Shown here: piece by piece, positions 1-9,542 of the stretch | How the letters are laid out: each line of letters begins with the position of its first letter | How positions within the stretch are numbered: the stretch's first letter is position 1 | NCBI RefSeq assembly: GCF_029714425.1 | Contig: NZ_CP121668.1 | Location: 4,237,501-4,301,500, forward strand | Reading direction: 5' to 3' | From: Bradyrhizobium sp. CB2312 | Lineage (GTDB): Bacteria; Pseudomonadota; Alphaproteobacteria; Rhizobiales; Xanthobacteraceae | Length of the DNA: 64,000 nt | The notes under the pieces: generated by a model | Database searches by the model: none | What the model saw: only the letters and a program-made list of their open reading frames with translations | Told to the model about the DNA's origin: nothing | Made by a program: the position numbers and the translations under genes

Positions 1-35
1 GCAACTCCGAGTCCTCGCCAAACTCCAGCTTGTGG

Positions 36-80
36 CTATGGGTCCCGGGTTCGCGCTGGCGCGCGCCCCGGGACGACAGC
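36..80. repeat. Palindromic intergenic repeat fragment
   Basis: GTCCCGGG at 42-49 pairs with CCCGGGAC at 67-74 and is followed by GACGACAG, like the arm of the repeat near 25,461-25,564. It lies just beyond the porin stop codon, so it could also end that transcript, although there is no T tract. Confidence 0.45.
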
Positions 81-85
81 GAGGA

Positions 86-1717
86 TCAGAACGCAAACTG
101 CGTGCGCAACGCGACAGCGTCGAACTTCGAGCCAGTGTCCGTCGCCGACACCGCCGAGGCCTGCTTCGACACCGTGCCATGCAGATAGTCGAGCATGAAG
201 CGCACATTGCCGTTGACGTACCAGTTGAGCGCCAGCGTGTAGATGGTCTGCCGCCCGCCAGCGATGCCGGCGGCGGTCGCCAGCTGATCGTTCAGATCCA
301 CGGTCGAGTAGCGACCGGCGATCTCCCAGGCCCCCCAGCCGCCGCCGTTGATCGAGAACGGATTGTTCGGCTTGACGCCGCCATAGGCCGCACTGGCCGG
401 ATTGTACTTGCGCGATTCACCGGTCAGGACATAGGCCGCCTGTGCGTAGCCGCCCTGGAATTTCAGGCTCGACGTACCGACGGGCGCCACCGCGGTGTTC
501 GCATCGCGATCGATGTTGAACCAGTAGTATTCGCCCTGGACCCACAGCGGTCCATAGGTGGCCGCGGCTTCCACGCCATAGACCTGCGCGCCCGACACAT
601 TTGCAATCGCTCCGGTCGAGATCAGCGACGTGGGATCGATGCGCAGCTCGGGACGATCGCTGAGCGTGAGCGTTTGCGTGTTCGCGATCAGATTGCGCGG
701 TGGCTGGATCAGCCACTCGGCGTCGGCGCCGAGATGCACCGAGTAGTCGTTGCCGCTCACGACCTGGCCCGCAACGCGGGCGGTCGCGCCGTATTGCTCG
801 CTGGTCCCGGGAGGCGAAGCGGTCGAGGCGGAGTGAATGGCACCTGTCGTCGGGCCGGTCACGTAGGCGCCGGCGTAGAACACGTCGTTGTACCAGCGGG
901 CACCGGCGGCAGAACGAAAATCGCCGGCGGCGATGTTTTGCGCGATGATGCCGACCGAGGCGCGCTCCATGAAGGCGATGTCGTTGGAGCTCGTGGATTC
1001 ATCCAGGGTCCAGGCGATATCCATGATGCCGGCCTCGATCGCCATCTTGCCGCCGAACGGCTTCAGTCCAGTGTAGCTCACAAACGCGTTTTCGATGCCG
1101 GATGTGCCGCCTCCGGGCAGGAAGCCGACAGGGGTGGTGCCAGCGGCTCCCGTGCCGCCAAATCCGTCCGACGAGCCGCCGAAATCGTAGATCAGCGCGA
1201 AATTCCAGTCTTCGAGGAATTTGCCGACGACACCGATGCGGGCGCGACGCACGTTTTCGCCGCTGTCGAGCTTTTGCGGCACAGTCGCCGCCGTGTTGGG
1301 GCGGAAATCGTAGCCGCCGACGTCCCAATGCACGCGGCTCGTGATGGCGACGCAGTTCGCCCCGTCGGCGGTGCAGATGGTCGGCCGGTTGTTCGGCATC
1401 GTCACCACGGCACCGGACACAGGCGGCGGAGTCTTGAACGGGACCGCCGCATTGGCATTGGCGACGACCGCCTTCGCCTCCGAGCGTGCCTCGGCCTTCG
1501 CTTCGGCTTTGGCCTCGGCCCTTGCCTTCGCCGTGGCCGCGGTGTTCGCCGCGGTCTGGCTCTGGAGCTTGTCGAGCTTCTGCTCCAGCATCTTCAGCTG
1601 CTGCTTCAGCAGCGCGATCTCCTGTTCGCTGCTGCTGGCCGATTGGGCCTGGGCCTGCGAGGCCGCCAGCGCGCCGGCGAGCCCAATCGCCGCGGCTGCA
1701 ATTCTTGTTTTGCTCAC
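86..1717 (-). CDS. OprP/OprO-type outer-membrane porin
   Basis: This encodes an outer-membrane beta-barrel porin of the phosphate-selective OprP/OprO family. The chosen start is the GTG at 1717 (MSKTRIAAAAIG...), which puts a clean signal peptide (cut after AQAQ, about residue 25) at the N-terminus; the longer frame to 1750 would bury it. A coiled-coil and Ala/Glu/Lys repeat region (about residues 28-88, with AEAKAEAKAEARSEAK) precedes the barrel and is typical of periplasmic trimer stalks. The barrel fills residues 110-543 and ends in the aromatic QFAF expected for outer-membrane insertion. No Pho box was seen upstream, so the family name should not be read as proof of phosphate specificity. 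It is transcribed divergently from the DegP-type gene across a 311-bp gap. Confidence 0.85.
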   Translation of the reverse strand: MSKTRIAAAAIGLAGALAASQAQAQSASSSEQEIALLKQQLKMLEQKLDKLQSQTAANTAATAKARAEAKAEAKAEARSEAKAVVANANAAVPFKTPPPVSGAVVTMPNNRPTICTADGANCVAITSRVHWDVGGYDFRPNTAATVPQKLDSGENVRRARIGVVGKFLEDWNFALIYDFGGSSDGFGGTGAAGTTPVGFLPGGGTSGIENAFVSYTGLKPFGGKMAIEAGIMDIAWTLDESTSSNDIAFMERASVGIIAQNIAAGDFRSAAGARWYNDVFYAGAYVTGPTTGAIHSASTASPPGTSEQYGATARVAGQVVSGNDYSVHLGADAEWLIQPPRNLIANTQTLTLSDRPELRIDPTSLISTGAIANVSGAQVYGVEAAATYGPLWVQGEYYWFNIDRDANTAVAPVGTSSLKFQGGYAQAAYVLTGESRKYNPASAAYGGVKPNNPFSINGGGWGAWEIAGRYSTVDLNDQLATAAGIAGGRQTIYTLALNWYVNGNVRFMLDYLHGTVSKQASAVSATDTGSKFDAVALRTQFAF

Positions 1718-2028
1718 GTCATCACTCCATCGGTTGACGAACTTCCCCAAGTCGCAGGCGGAGAGCCTAGGAATGGTCGATGACTGCCCCGCGACGGCGC
1801 GCCCCGGTTGCGCGGGTTCCTACTGATGTAATTTCGTCGCAACCGAATCCGCCACGGGTAGCATGCTGGATGACGTGCATCATGCCAATCCACCACCGCA
1901 GGCGGGTTGTCATTTCGCACGCGGGGCTTGCAGGCGGGACACACCCGAAGGGGCAATATTGCCGCCCGCCGCCCTTCTATTGCCCGGCGAACGCGCCTAT
2001 ATTCCGGCGTCTTTTCCGAGAGGTAGGA
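1718..2028. promoter_or_regulatory. Divergent intergenic region, porin / degP-type gene
   Basis: This 311-bp gap must hold the promoters for the porin (left) and the protease (right). I see no convincing operator or sigma-E-like element. The only clear signal is the ribosome-binding stretch GAGAGGTAGG just before the ATG at 2029. Confidence 0.4.
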
Positions 2029-3434
<1,406 letters not shown>

Positions 3435-3438
<4 letters not shown>

Positions 3439-4772
3439 GTCCGAAGCGACCACAGGACACGCCGACCCTCTTTGCCGCGGCGGGGCTCGACCACGAGGCA
3501 CCGCATCCGCTGCCGGACCGGCTGCGCCCGCGCGCGCTGTCGGAGGTCGTCGGCCAGGATCACATCCTCGGCCCCGATGGCGCGCTGACGCGCATGCTGG
3601 AAACGCGCACGCTCGGCTCGCTGGTATTCTGGGGCCCGCCCGGCACCGGCAAGACCACGGTGGCGCGGCTGCTGGCGGATGCCACCGATCTGCATTTCGA
3701 GCAGATTTCCGCGGTGTTCTCCGGCGTCGCCGACCTGAAGAAGGCCTTCGACGCCGCGCGCGCCCGCCGCGAGATGGGCAAGGGCACGCTGCTGTTCGTC
3801 GACGAGGTGCACAGATTCAACCGCGCCCAGCAGGATTCGTTTCTGCCCGTGATGGAGGACGGCACGGTGGTGATGATCGGCGCCACCACCGAGAACCCGT
3901 CCTTCGAGCTCAACGCGGCGCTTCTGTCCCGTGCGCGCGTGCTGGTGTTTCGCTCGCTCGATGCGGCCGCGATCGAAAAGCTGTTCGCGCATGCCGAGGC
4001 GGTCGAGGGCAAGAAGCTGCCGCTCGATGCCGAGGCGAGGGCGGTGCTTGTGCGCATGGCCGACGGCGATGGAAGGGCCTCGCTGACGCTCGCCGAAGAG
4101 GTCTGGCGTTCGGCGCGGGCGGATGAGATCTTCAATGCCGCACAGTTGCAGGACATCCTGCAGCGCCGTGCGCCGATCTACGACAAATCGGCCGATGGCC
4201 ATTACAATCTGATCTCGGCGCTGCATAAATCGGTGCGCGGCTCCGATCCCGACGCCGCGCTGTATTATCTCGCGCGCATGCTGGACGCCGGCGAGGACCC
4301 GCTGTTCCTGGCCCGCCGCGTGGTGCGCATGGCGGTGGAGGACATCGGCCTTGCCGACCCGCAGGCGCTCGTCATCGCCAATGCCGCCAAGGACGCCTTC
4401 GACTTCCTCGGCCATCCCGAAGGCGAGCTCGCGATCGCGCAGGCCGTCGTCTATCTCGCCACCGCGCCGAAATCGAACGCGGTCTACACCGCCTTCGGCA
4501 CGGCGATGCAGGTCGCAAAGCAGGCCGGCTCGCTACTGCCGCCAAAGCATATCCTGAATTCCCCGACCAAGCTAATGAAGTCGGAAGGCTACGGCGCAGC
4601 TTACGAATACGACCACGACGCCCCCGACGCCTTCTCGGGCCAGGATTACTTCCCGGAGGCCCTGGGCCGGCAGACCTTCTACGACCCGCCCGAGCGCGGC
4701 TTCGAGCGCGAGATCAGGAAGCGGCTGGATTACTGGGCCAAGCTGCGGAAGGAGCGGGGCGGCTCGCGCTAG
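3435..4772 (+). CDS. rarA: Replication-associated recombination protein A (AAA+ ATPase)
   Basis: RarA/MgsA is a RuvB-like clamp-loader AAA+ ATPase that acts at stalled replication forks. At 445 residues this copy has normal length. Walker A is GPPGTGKTT (67-75), and Walker B is LLFVDEVHRF (about 119-128) with the family-typical EVHRF extension. The C-terminal half carries the MgsA tetramerisation region (DPDAALYYLARML, then the FPEALGRQTFYDP tail). The start overlaps the stop of the protease gene by four bases, which decides the N-terminus (MSPKRPQD). Pairing of a DegP-type gene with rarA and an rluC-type gene recurs in related alphaproteobacteria as I recall it; that conservation was not checked here. 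Confidence 0.95.
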
Positions 4773-4775
4773 AAA

Positions 4776-4808
4776 CGGCCATTTCGCCGTGACGAAAGGC
4801 CGCTTTTA
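4776..4808 (+). terminator. Rho-independent terminator after rarA
   Basis: The arms CGGCC-A-TTTCG and CGAAAGGCCG form a GC-rich stem with one bulge, followed by CTTTTAG. It begins three bases after the rarA stop. Confidence 0.65.
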
Positions 4809-4824
4809 GGGTACGCAGGCAATC

Positions 4825-6063
4825 ATGAGCCGCCGCATCAAGAGAATGAATCCAAAGCCCCGTTCGCGTGACGAGCGCGACGACTCACGTCCGCATCAGG
4901 CGCGCGGCGCGAAGAAGGCCGGGCCGCGTTCGGGCGGTAAGCCCGGCAGCAAGCCGCCGCGCTTTGCCGGAGAGCGTGCCGAGCGGCGTGGCCCCGAGCG
5001 CGCCGAGCGGCGTCCGCCCAAGTCCGCGCTTGAGAAAGCCGCGCCGGCAAAGCCCGTCGAGGCGCTGCTGCCGACCAAGGTGCAGACCGTCATCGTCACG
5101 GCCGATGAGAACAACATGCGCGTCGATCGTTTTCTCGAAGCGCGCTTTCCCGGCCTGTCGTTCTCGCACATCCAGCGCGTCGTCCGCAAAGGCGAGCTGC
5201 GCGTCGACGGCAAGCGTGTCGACAGCAAGGACCGCCTGGAGGAGGGCCAGAGCGTCCGCATTCCGCCACTGAAGCTCGACGCGCCGAAGGTCGTCGGCGA
5301 GCTCTCCGAGGCTGCGCAGAAGACGCTCAAGGCGCTGAAGGAGATGACGATCTGGGAGGACGACGACGTCCTCGTGCTGAACAAGCCGGCCGGCCTTGCG
5401 GTGCAGGGCGGCTCGGGCATGACGCGGCACATCGACCAGATGCTGGAGGTGATGCGCGATGCCAAGGGCCAGAAGCCGCGCCTCGTGCACCGCATCGATC
5501 GCGAGACCTCGGGCTGCCTCCTGATCGCCAAGACGCGCTTTGCCGCCTCGCATCTGACCGGCGCGTTCCGTTCGCGGTCGGCGCGAAAGGTCTACTGGGC
5601 GCTGGTGCCGGGCCTGCCGAAGCCGAAGCAGGGCCGCATCTCGACCTTCCTCGCCAAGGAGGAGAGCGAGGACGACACCATCATGCGCATCGCCCAGCAT
5701 GGCGACGAGGGTGCAAGCCACGCAGTGACGTATTACGCGGTGGTCGAGACCGCCGGCAACAAGCTGACCTGGGTGTCCCTGAAGCCGGTGACGGGACGCA
5801 CCCATCAGCTGCGCGCCCACATGGAGCATATCGGCCACCCCATCGTCGGCGATCCCAAATATTTCAACATCGAGAACTGGCAGCTGCCGGGTGGCCTGCA
5901 AAACCGGCTGCACCTCTTGGCACGCCGCATCGTCATCCCGCATCCGCGCGGTGGCGTGATCGACGCCACTGCGCCGCTGCCGCCGCACATGCAGCAGTCG
6001 TGGAATCTGCTCGGGCTCGATGCCAGCCGGTTCGATCCGATCGAGAACGCGCCGGAGGAGTAG
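4825..6063 (+). CDS. RluC/RluD-family 23S rRNA pseudouridine synthase
   Basis: This enzyme isomerises specific uridines in 23S rRNA to pseudouridine. The 412-residue protein starts with an Arg/Lys/Pro-rich, probably disordered RNA-binding extension (1-80). An S4 domain follows (about 98-150, MRVDRFLEARFPGLSFSHIQ). The catalytic domain carries HRIDRETSG, with the nucleophile at Asp225, then GRTHQLRAHM and VGDPKYF. The basic extension is longer than in E. coli RluC, as is common in rhizobia. The ATG at 4825 is used because the Lys/Arg tract is continuous from it; starting at the later ATG (MNPKPRSR) would also preserve both domains. Sequence alone does not separate RluC from RluD specificity. 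Confidence 0.9.
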   Translation: MSRRIKRMNPKPRSRDERDDSRPHQARGAKKAGPRSGGKPGSKPPRFAGERAERRGPERAERRPPKSALEKAAPAKPVEALLPTKVQTVIVTADENNMRVDRFLEARFPGLSFSHIQRVVRKGELRVDGKRVDSKDRLEEGQSVRIPPLKLDAPKVVGELSEAAQKTLKALKEMTIWEDDDVLVLNKPAGLAVQGGSGMTRHIDQMLEVMRDAKGQKPRLVHRIDRETSGCLLIAKTRFAASHLTGAFRSRSARKVYWALVPGLPKPKQGRISTFLAKEESEDDTIMRIAQHGDEGASHAVTYYAVVETAGNKLTWVSLKPVTGRTHQLRAHMEHIGHPIVGDPKYFNIENWQLPGGLQNRLHLLARRIVIPHPRGGVIDATAPLPPHMQQSWNLLGLDASRFDPIENAPEE

Positions 6064-6082
6064 GGGGCGAGCTCCGTTGCTA

Positions 6083-6177
6083 ACACCGTCATTGCGAGGA
6101 GCCCTTGCGACGAAGCAATCCAGACTGCCTCCGCGGAAAGATTCTGGATTGCTTCGCTGCGCTCGCAATGACGGTGT
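6083..6177. repeat. Repeat family A (GTCATTGCGAGG palindrome)
   Basis: The outer arms ACACCGTCATTGCGAG and CTCGCAATGACGGTGT are inverted complements, with a second inner pair (GAAGCAATCCAGA and TCTGGATTGCTTC). Related copies lie at 10,432 and, interrupted, at 23,646. It is an extragenic palindrome of REP/BIME type placed downstream of the pseudouridine synthase gene. Confidence 0.85.
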
Positions 6178-6191
6178 GGAGACAGCGGTGT

Positions 6192-6638
6192 CTAATTCCG
6201 AAACTGCTCCAGAAACATCCGCAAGCTGTCATGCGGGCTCTCGACATCCGTGATCAGCCAGCCCTCCGGCCCGTTGACCACGATGAAGTTCAGCGTCACC
6301 GGCCGGCCGCGATTGTCGAAATTCGCCGTGACATAGGTCTTGTCGTATTGCCTGCGGATGATAGCGATCGCGATCGGGCCGAGCTTCCAGCTCTGGCTCT
6401 GCACCAGGAAGTCGTAGGGCTCCGCCCGCGGCGCGCTCCAGGCCTTGCGCAGGGGTGGATCGAAGAACTGCCGGGCGGTGGCCGCATCCCGCGGCAGGCC
6501 TTTGGACAGCTCCGGCGCGCCCTCGCCGTAATGGGCGTAGACGTTGCGGACCAGCGATTCCGGGGTGCGAAAGCCGGCCTCCGCCGCGGCCAGCCAAAGC
6601 GCGGCGAAAAGGGCCACGATGCCCGCAAGTTCCCTCAT
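6192..6638 (-). CDS. Exported DUF3828-like protein of unknown function
   Basis: This encodes a small exported protein of 148 residues. The ATG at 6638 starts a signal peptide (MRELAGIVALFAALWLAAAEA) and is preferred over the in-frame TTG at 6665. The mature part is predicted mixed alpha/beta with a conserved-looking end (NFIVVNGPEGWLITDVESP, then SLRMFLEQF). Phrases such as SLVRNVYAHYG and RQFFDPPLRKAW resemble DUF3828/NTF2-like periplasmic proteins, but this is a weak family call. It is convergent with the pseudouridine synthase gene and divergent from the ATP12-family gene. No function can be assigned. Confidence 0.75.
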   Translation of the reverse strand: MRELAGIVALFAALWLAAAEAGFRTPESLVRNVYAHYGEGAPELSKGLPRDAATARQFFDPPLRKAWSAPRAEPYDFLVQSQSWKLGPIAIAIIRRQYDKTYVTANFDNRGRPVTLNFIVVNGPEGWLITDVESPHDSLRMFLEQFRN

Positions 6639-6726
6639 GCCTGCCGCTCGCTTTATCGGCTGCAAGTACTGGCCTAAAGGCTTATCTTAAAAGTCTAGCA
6701 TCCAGCGACCGGGACCGAAAACTCAC

Positions 6727-7521
6727 ATGCGCGAATTGTTCGAAGAAGCAGCAAGCCAGCCCCCGCCGGATCCGCGGGACTCGGCGCGTGCCTCCGCGCG
6801 CACGCCGCTGCGCAAGCGCTTCTACAAGGAGGTCGGCGTCACCGAGGCCGAGGGCGGCTTTGCCATCACGCTCGACGGCAAGCCGATCCGCACCCCGTCC
6901 GGCCGCCAGGTGGTGATCCTCTCGCGCCCGCTGGCCGACGCCGTGGCTGCGGAATGGGCGGCCCAGGGCGAGGCGATCGATCCCGTGACCATGCCGCTGA
7001 CCCGGATCGCCAACAGCGTGGTCGAGGGCGTCGTCGATCGCGTCGAGCTGGTCCGCGACGACCTCGCAAAATACTTCGAGTCCGATTTGCTGTTCTATCG
7101 CGCCGGCCACCCGGAGGGACTGGTCGCCCGCGAGGCCGCGCATTGGGATCCCGTGCTGTTCTGGGCCGCGGAGACGCTGGGCGCGCATTTCATCCTGTCC
7201 GAGGGCGTCATGCATGTGAAGCAGCCGGACGAGGCGCTCCAGGCCGCCCGCGCCGCGCTGCCGGGGGATGCCTGGTCGGTCGCCGCGCTCCATATGGTGA
7301 CGACGCTGACCGGCTCGGCGCTGCTGGCGCTGGCGCTGGCCCATGGCGTGCGCGATGCCGGCCAGGTCTGGGCCGCCGCCCATGTCGACGAGGACTGGAA
7401 TGTCGAGCAATGGGGCGTGGACGAGGAAGCGGCCGCCCGTCGCGCCGCCCGCCTCAGGGATTTCGAGGCCGCCGTCGCGGTTCTGGCCGCCGTGAAGGCG
7501 CCAGCGGCCGAAGGTCCTTAA
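6727..7521 (+). CDS. ATP12-family F1-ATPase assembly chaperone
   Basis: ATP12 proteins bind the alpha subunit of F1-ATPase and help assemble the catalytic head; alphaproteobacteria carry the bacterial version. The 264-residue protein has the family hallmarks: RKRFYKEVGV near residue 30, then ITLDGKPIRTPSGR, AAEWAAQGEAIDP, MPLTRIANSV, YFESDLLFYRA and WDPVLFWAAETLG. The C-terminal helix includes VDEDWNVEQWG. The ATG at 6727 (MRELFEEAA) gives the usual length. It is followed after 55 bp by the FliK-like gene on the same strand. The assignment is firm at family level. Confidence 0.93.
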   Translation: MRELFEEAASQPPPDPRDSARASARTPLRKRFYKEVGVTEAEGGFAITLDGKPIRTPSGRQVVILSRPLADAVAAEWAAQGEAIDPVTMPLTRIANSVVEGVVDRVELVRDDLAKYFESDLLFYRAGHPEGLVAREAAHWDPVLFWAAETLGAHFILSEGVMHVKQPDEALQAARAALPGDAWSVAALHMVTTLTGSALLALALAHGVRDAGQVWAAAHVDEDWNVEQWGVDEEAAARRAARLRDFEAAVAVLAAVKAPAAEGP

Positions 7522-7576
7522 CGACAGGTTTACGACGGCGGCCTTAGGGTGGGAAGCGCATTCCCTGGGCCCCAAA

Positions 7577-9196
7577 ATGCCGACGCCGATAAGCTCGATC
7601 GTACCGGTCAGTGCCGCCAGCCCCGTGGCTGATGCGGCGACGCCCGATCTCGTGCTTCAGGCCGGCAGCGTCGTCGACGCAAAAGTCGTCAGCGTCCTCG
7701 CCGACAATCTGGTGCGGATCGCGATCGCCACCCTCTCGATGGATGTAATGTCCGAGGTGTCGCTGACCCCGGGGCAGAACCTCCAGCTCGCGGTGTCGCA
7801 GAACGAGGGCACCATCCGCCTTGCCGTCATGAACGGGGCAGGCGAGGCGAGCGCCGATCAGATCACGCTGACGCCGGCTGCGGCTTCGCTGGTGGAGAGC
7901 CCGTCGCTCGCGCCATCCGCAACCGCGGCGCGCAATACGCTGACGCCGCTGGAGCAGGTCGCCGTCACCGCCGCCTCGGCCGAGGCGGTTACAAAACAGG
8001 GCAGCCAGGCGCCGCTGTTCGCCAATCTCGCCTCCGTCGTCACCGCCAGCGATCTGCCTGTTGGCCTGAAGCAAGCGGTGCTGGACGTGCTGGCGCAGCA
8101 GACGCCGCTCAACACCGCCCTCGACGGCGGCGATATCGAATCCGCCTTTCAGAAATCAGGCTTGTTCCTCGAGGCTTCGCTCGCCGCCGGCGCAACGCCG
8201 TCATCCGGCAATCTGCCGGACCTGAAGGCCGCGCTGCTGGTGCTGCGCCAGACGCTGGCGACGATCGAGACCGCCGCGCCACCGGCACAGGGCGGCGCGA
8301 TCCCAACGAGCGGCACGGGGGCCACGCAGGTCGCTACAGCGCCGGCACAGGCAGCAGGCGGAACAGCCCAGGCCGCATTGCCGGCGGGCGAAGGCGAGAT
8401 CGCGCAGCCGCCGCAGATGCCACGCGGCGCCAGTCTCGCGGCGACAGTCCTGGCTGATATCGCCCCCGGCGTGTCGCAGGCCGCGATGCCGCGCACCATG
8501 TCCGCCGGCCTCGCCGCGAGCCTGCTGCAAGAGGCCGCACAGAATCTGCCGCGCCTGACCGGCAATTTGCCGGGCTCCAACAAGGCCGTGCCCGACGGTC
8601 ATATCTTCGAGGCCGCCGCGCGCACGACGCCACCGCCGTTCCGCGGCGCGCTGCCGGCGGCGCAGGCCATTGCGGCGCCCTCGCTGGCGCCGGATACGCC
8701 GCTCTCCGCAACCGTGCATCGCCTGCTCGACGACACCGATGCGGCGATCGCGCGGCAGACGCTGCTGCAAGTTGCCTCGCTTCCCGACCGCATCGATGCA
8801 TCCGGCCATCGCATCGATCCGTCCGTGCCGCAGTGGAATTTCGAGATTCCGTTTGCGACGCCGCAGGGCACCGCGATGGCGCAGTTCGAGATCTCGCGCG
8901 ACGGCGGCAATGAGTCCGCCGATCCTGCCAAGCGCGCCTGGCGCGCGCGCTTCACGCTCAACGTCGAGCCGGCCGGCCCCGTGCATGCACTGGTCACGTT
9001 GAGCGGAGACAAGACCTTCGTGCGGATGTGGGCGGAGCGGCCGGCGACCGCGCAGCAGCTCCGCGCCGGCGTCGGCGAGCTCAACCAAGCCTTGGTGCGG
9101 GCCGAGCTCAAGCCCGGCGACATCCTGGTCCGCGACGGCACGCCTCCGCAGCCGGCACCGGCGCGCGCCGGCCATTTCCTGGATCGCGCCACATGA
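7577..9196 (+). CDS. FliK C-terminal-domain protein (hook-length-control-like)
   Basis: This 539-residue protein ends in a domain resembling the C-terminal half of FliK, the hook-length control protein that switches flagellar export (about 430-525; WNFEIPFATPQGTAMAQF, VHALVTLSGDKTFVRMWAE, LRAGVGELNQALVRAELKPGDI). The rest is an Ala/Pro/Thr/Gln-rich linker after an N-terminal barrel-like part (about 20-90). No flagellar genes are nearby. Its stop codon overlaps the start of an FlhB-C-like gene, the physical partner of FliK in real export gates. The arrangement recalls the ylqG-ylqH pair of Bacillus, which is also outside the flagellar operon. The true role is unknown. Confidence 0.75.
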   Translation: MPTPISSIVPVSAASPVADAATPDLVLQAGSVVDAKVVSVLADNLVRIAIATLSMDVMSEVSLTPGQNLQLAVSQNEGTIRLAVMNGAGEASADQITLTPAAASLVESPSLAPSATAARNTLTPLEQVAVTAASAEAVTKQGSQAPLFANLASVVTASDLPVGLKQAVLDVLAQQTPLNTALDGGDIESAFQKSGLFLEASLAAGATPSSGNLPDLKAALLVLRQTLATIETAAPPAQGGAIPTSGTGATQVATAPAQAAGGTAQAALPAGEGEIAQPPQMPRGASLAATVLADIAPGVSQAAMPRTMSAGLAASLLQEAAQNLPRLTGNLPGSNKAVPDGHIFEAAARTTPPPFRGALPAAQAIAAPSLAPDTPLSATVHRLLDDTDAAIARQTLLQVASLPDRIDASGHRIDPSVPQWNFEIPFATPQGTAMAQFEISRDGGNESADPAKRAWRARFTLNVEPAGPVHALVTLSGDKTFVRMWAERPATAQQLRAGVGELNQALVRAELKPGDILVRDGTPPQPAPARAGHFLDRAT

Positions 9197-9462
9197 GCGA
9201 CCCGTCCAAGCTCGCGATCGCGCTGCACTACGAGAAGGGCTCTGGCGCGCCCGTCGTCGTCGCCAAGGGCAAGGGCACCATCGGCGAAAAGATCGTCGAG
9301 ATCGCGAAAGCCAACGACATCCCGATCGAGGAGAACGAAATCCTCGCGGGCGCGCTGTCCAAGGTCGAGCTCGGCGATGAGATCCCGCCCGACCTCTACA
9401 AGGCTGTCGCCGAAGTGCTGGTGTTCGTGCTGCGGCTGTCGGGCCGGGGCGGTAGAGCATGA
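9193..9462 (+). CDS. FlhB C-terminal-domain-like protein (YlqH/FhlB type)
   Basis: This 89-residue protein corresponds to the cytoplasmic export-switch domain of FlhB/YscU after the autocleavage site. ALHYEKGSGAPVVVAKG, then IPIEENEILAGALSKV and GDEIPPDLYKAVAEVLVFVL match the family helices and strands. The membrane region and the NPTH cleavage motif are absent, so it is a free-standing domain of normal size for this group. Its ATG overlaps the stop of the FliK-like gene (ATGA), implying coupled translation. The last codons and TGA lie inside a family B repeat, so the repeat supplies the stop. Confidence 0.85.
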   Translation: MSDPSKLAIALHYEKGSGAPVVVAKGKGTIGEKIVEIAKANDIPIEENEILAGALSKVELGDEIPPDLYKAVAEVLVFVLRLSGRGGRA

Positions 9463-9503
9463 TCCGGAAAAGTGTGCAGCGGTTTTCCGAATAGATCATG
9501 CTC
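9455..9503. repeat. Repeat family B (CATGATCCGGAAAAG palindrome)
   Basis: GAGCATGATCCGGAAAAG and CTTTTCCGGATCATGCTC-like arms flank a short loop; the right arm here reads GGTTTTCCGAATAGATCATG. Other copies are at 17,263, 24,114 and 54,715. It overlaps the stop codon of the FlhB-C-like gene. Confidence 0.85.
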
Positions 9504-9542
9504 AAGAAGTAACCTGTCATCGTTTCACCACGTAGCGGCTGC

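Noticed and set aside
32..1783. 583-codon plus-strand frame opposite the porin
   Set aside because: It is the antisense shadow of the porin gene: Arg/Gly-rich low-complexity protein, no domain, no ribosome site.
1718..2028. Pho box for the OprP-type porin
   Set aside because: No 7-4-7 CTGTCAT-like direct repeat was found in the upstream gap, so phosphate control is not claimed.
7577..9462. Part of a flagellar or type III operon
   Set aside because: No other flagellar or injectisome gene is nearby and the FlhB part has no membrane domain.
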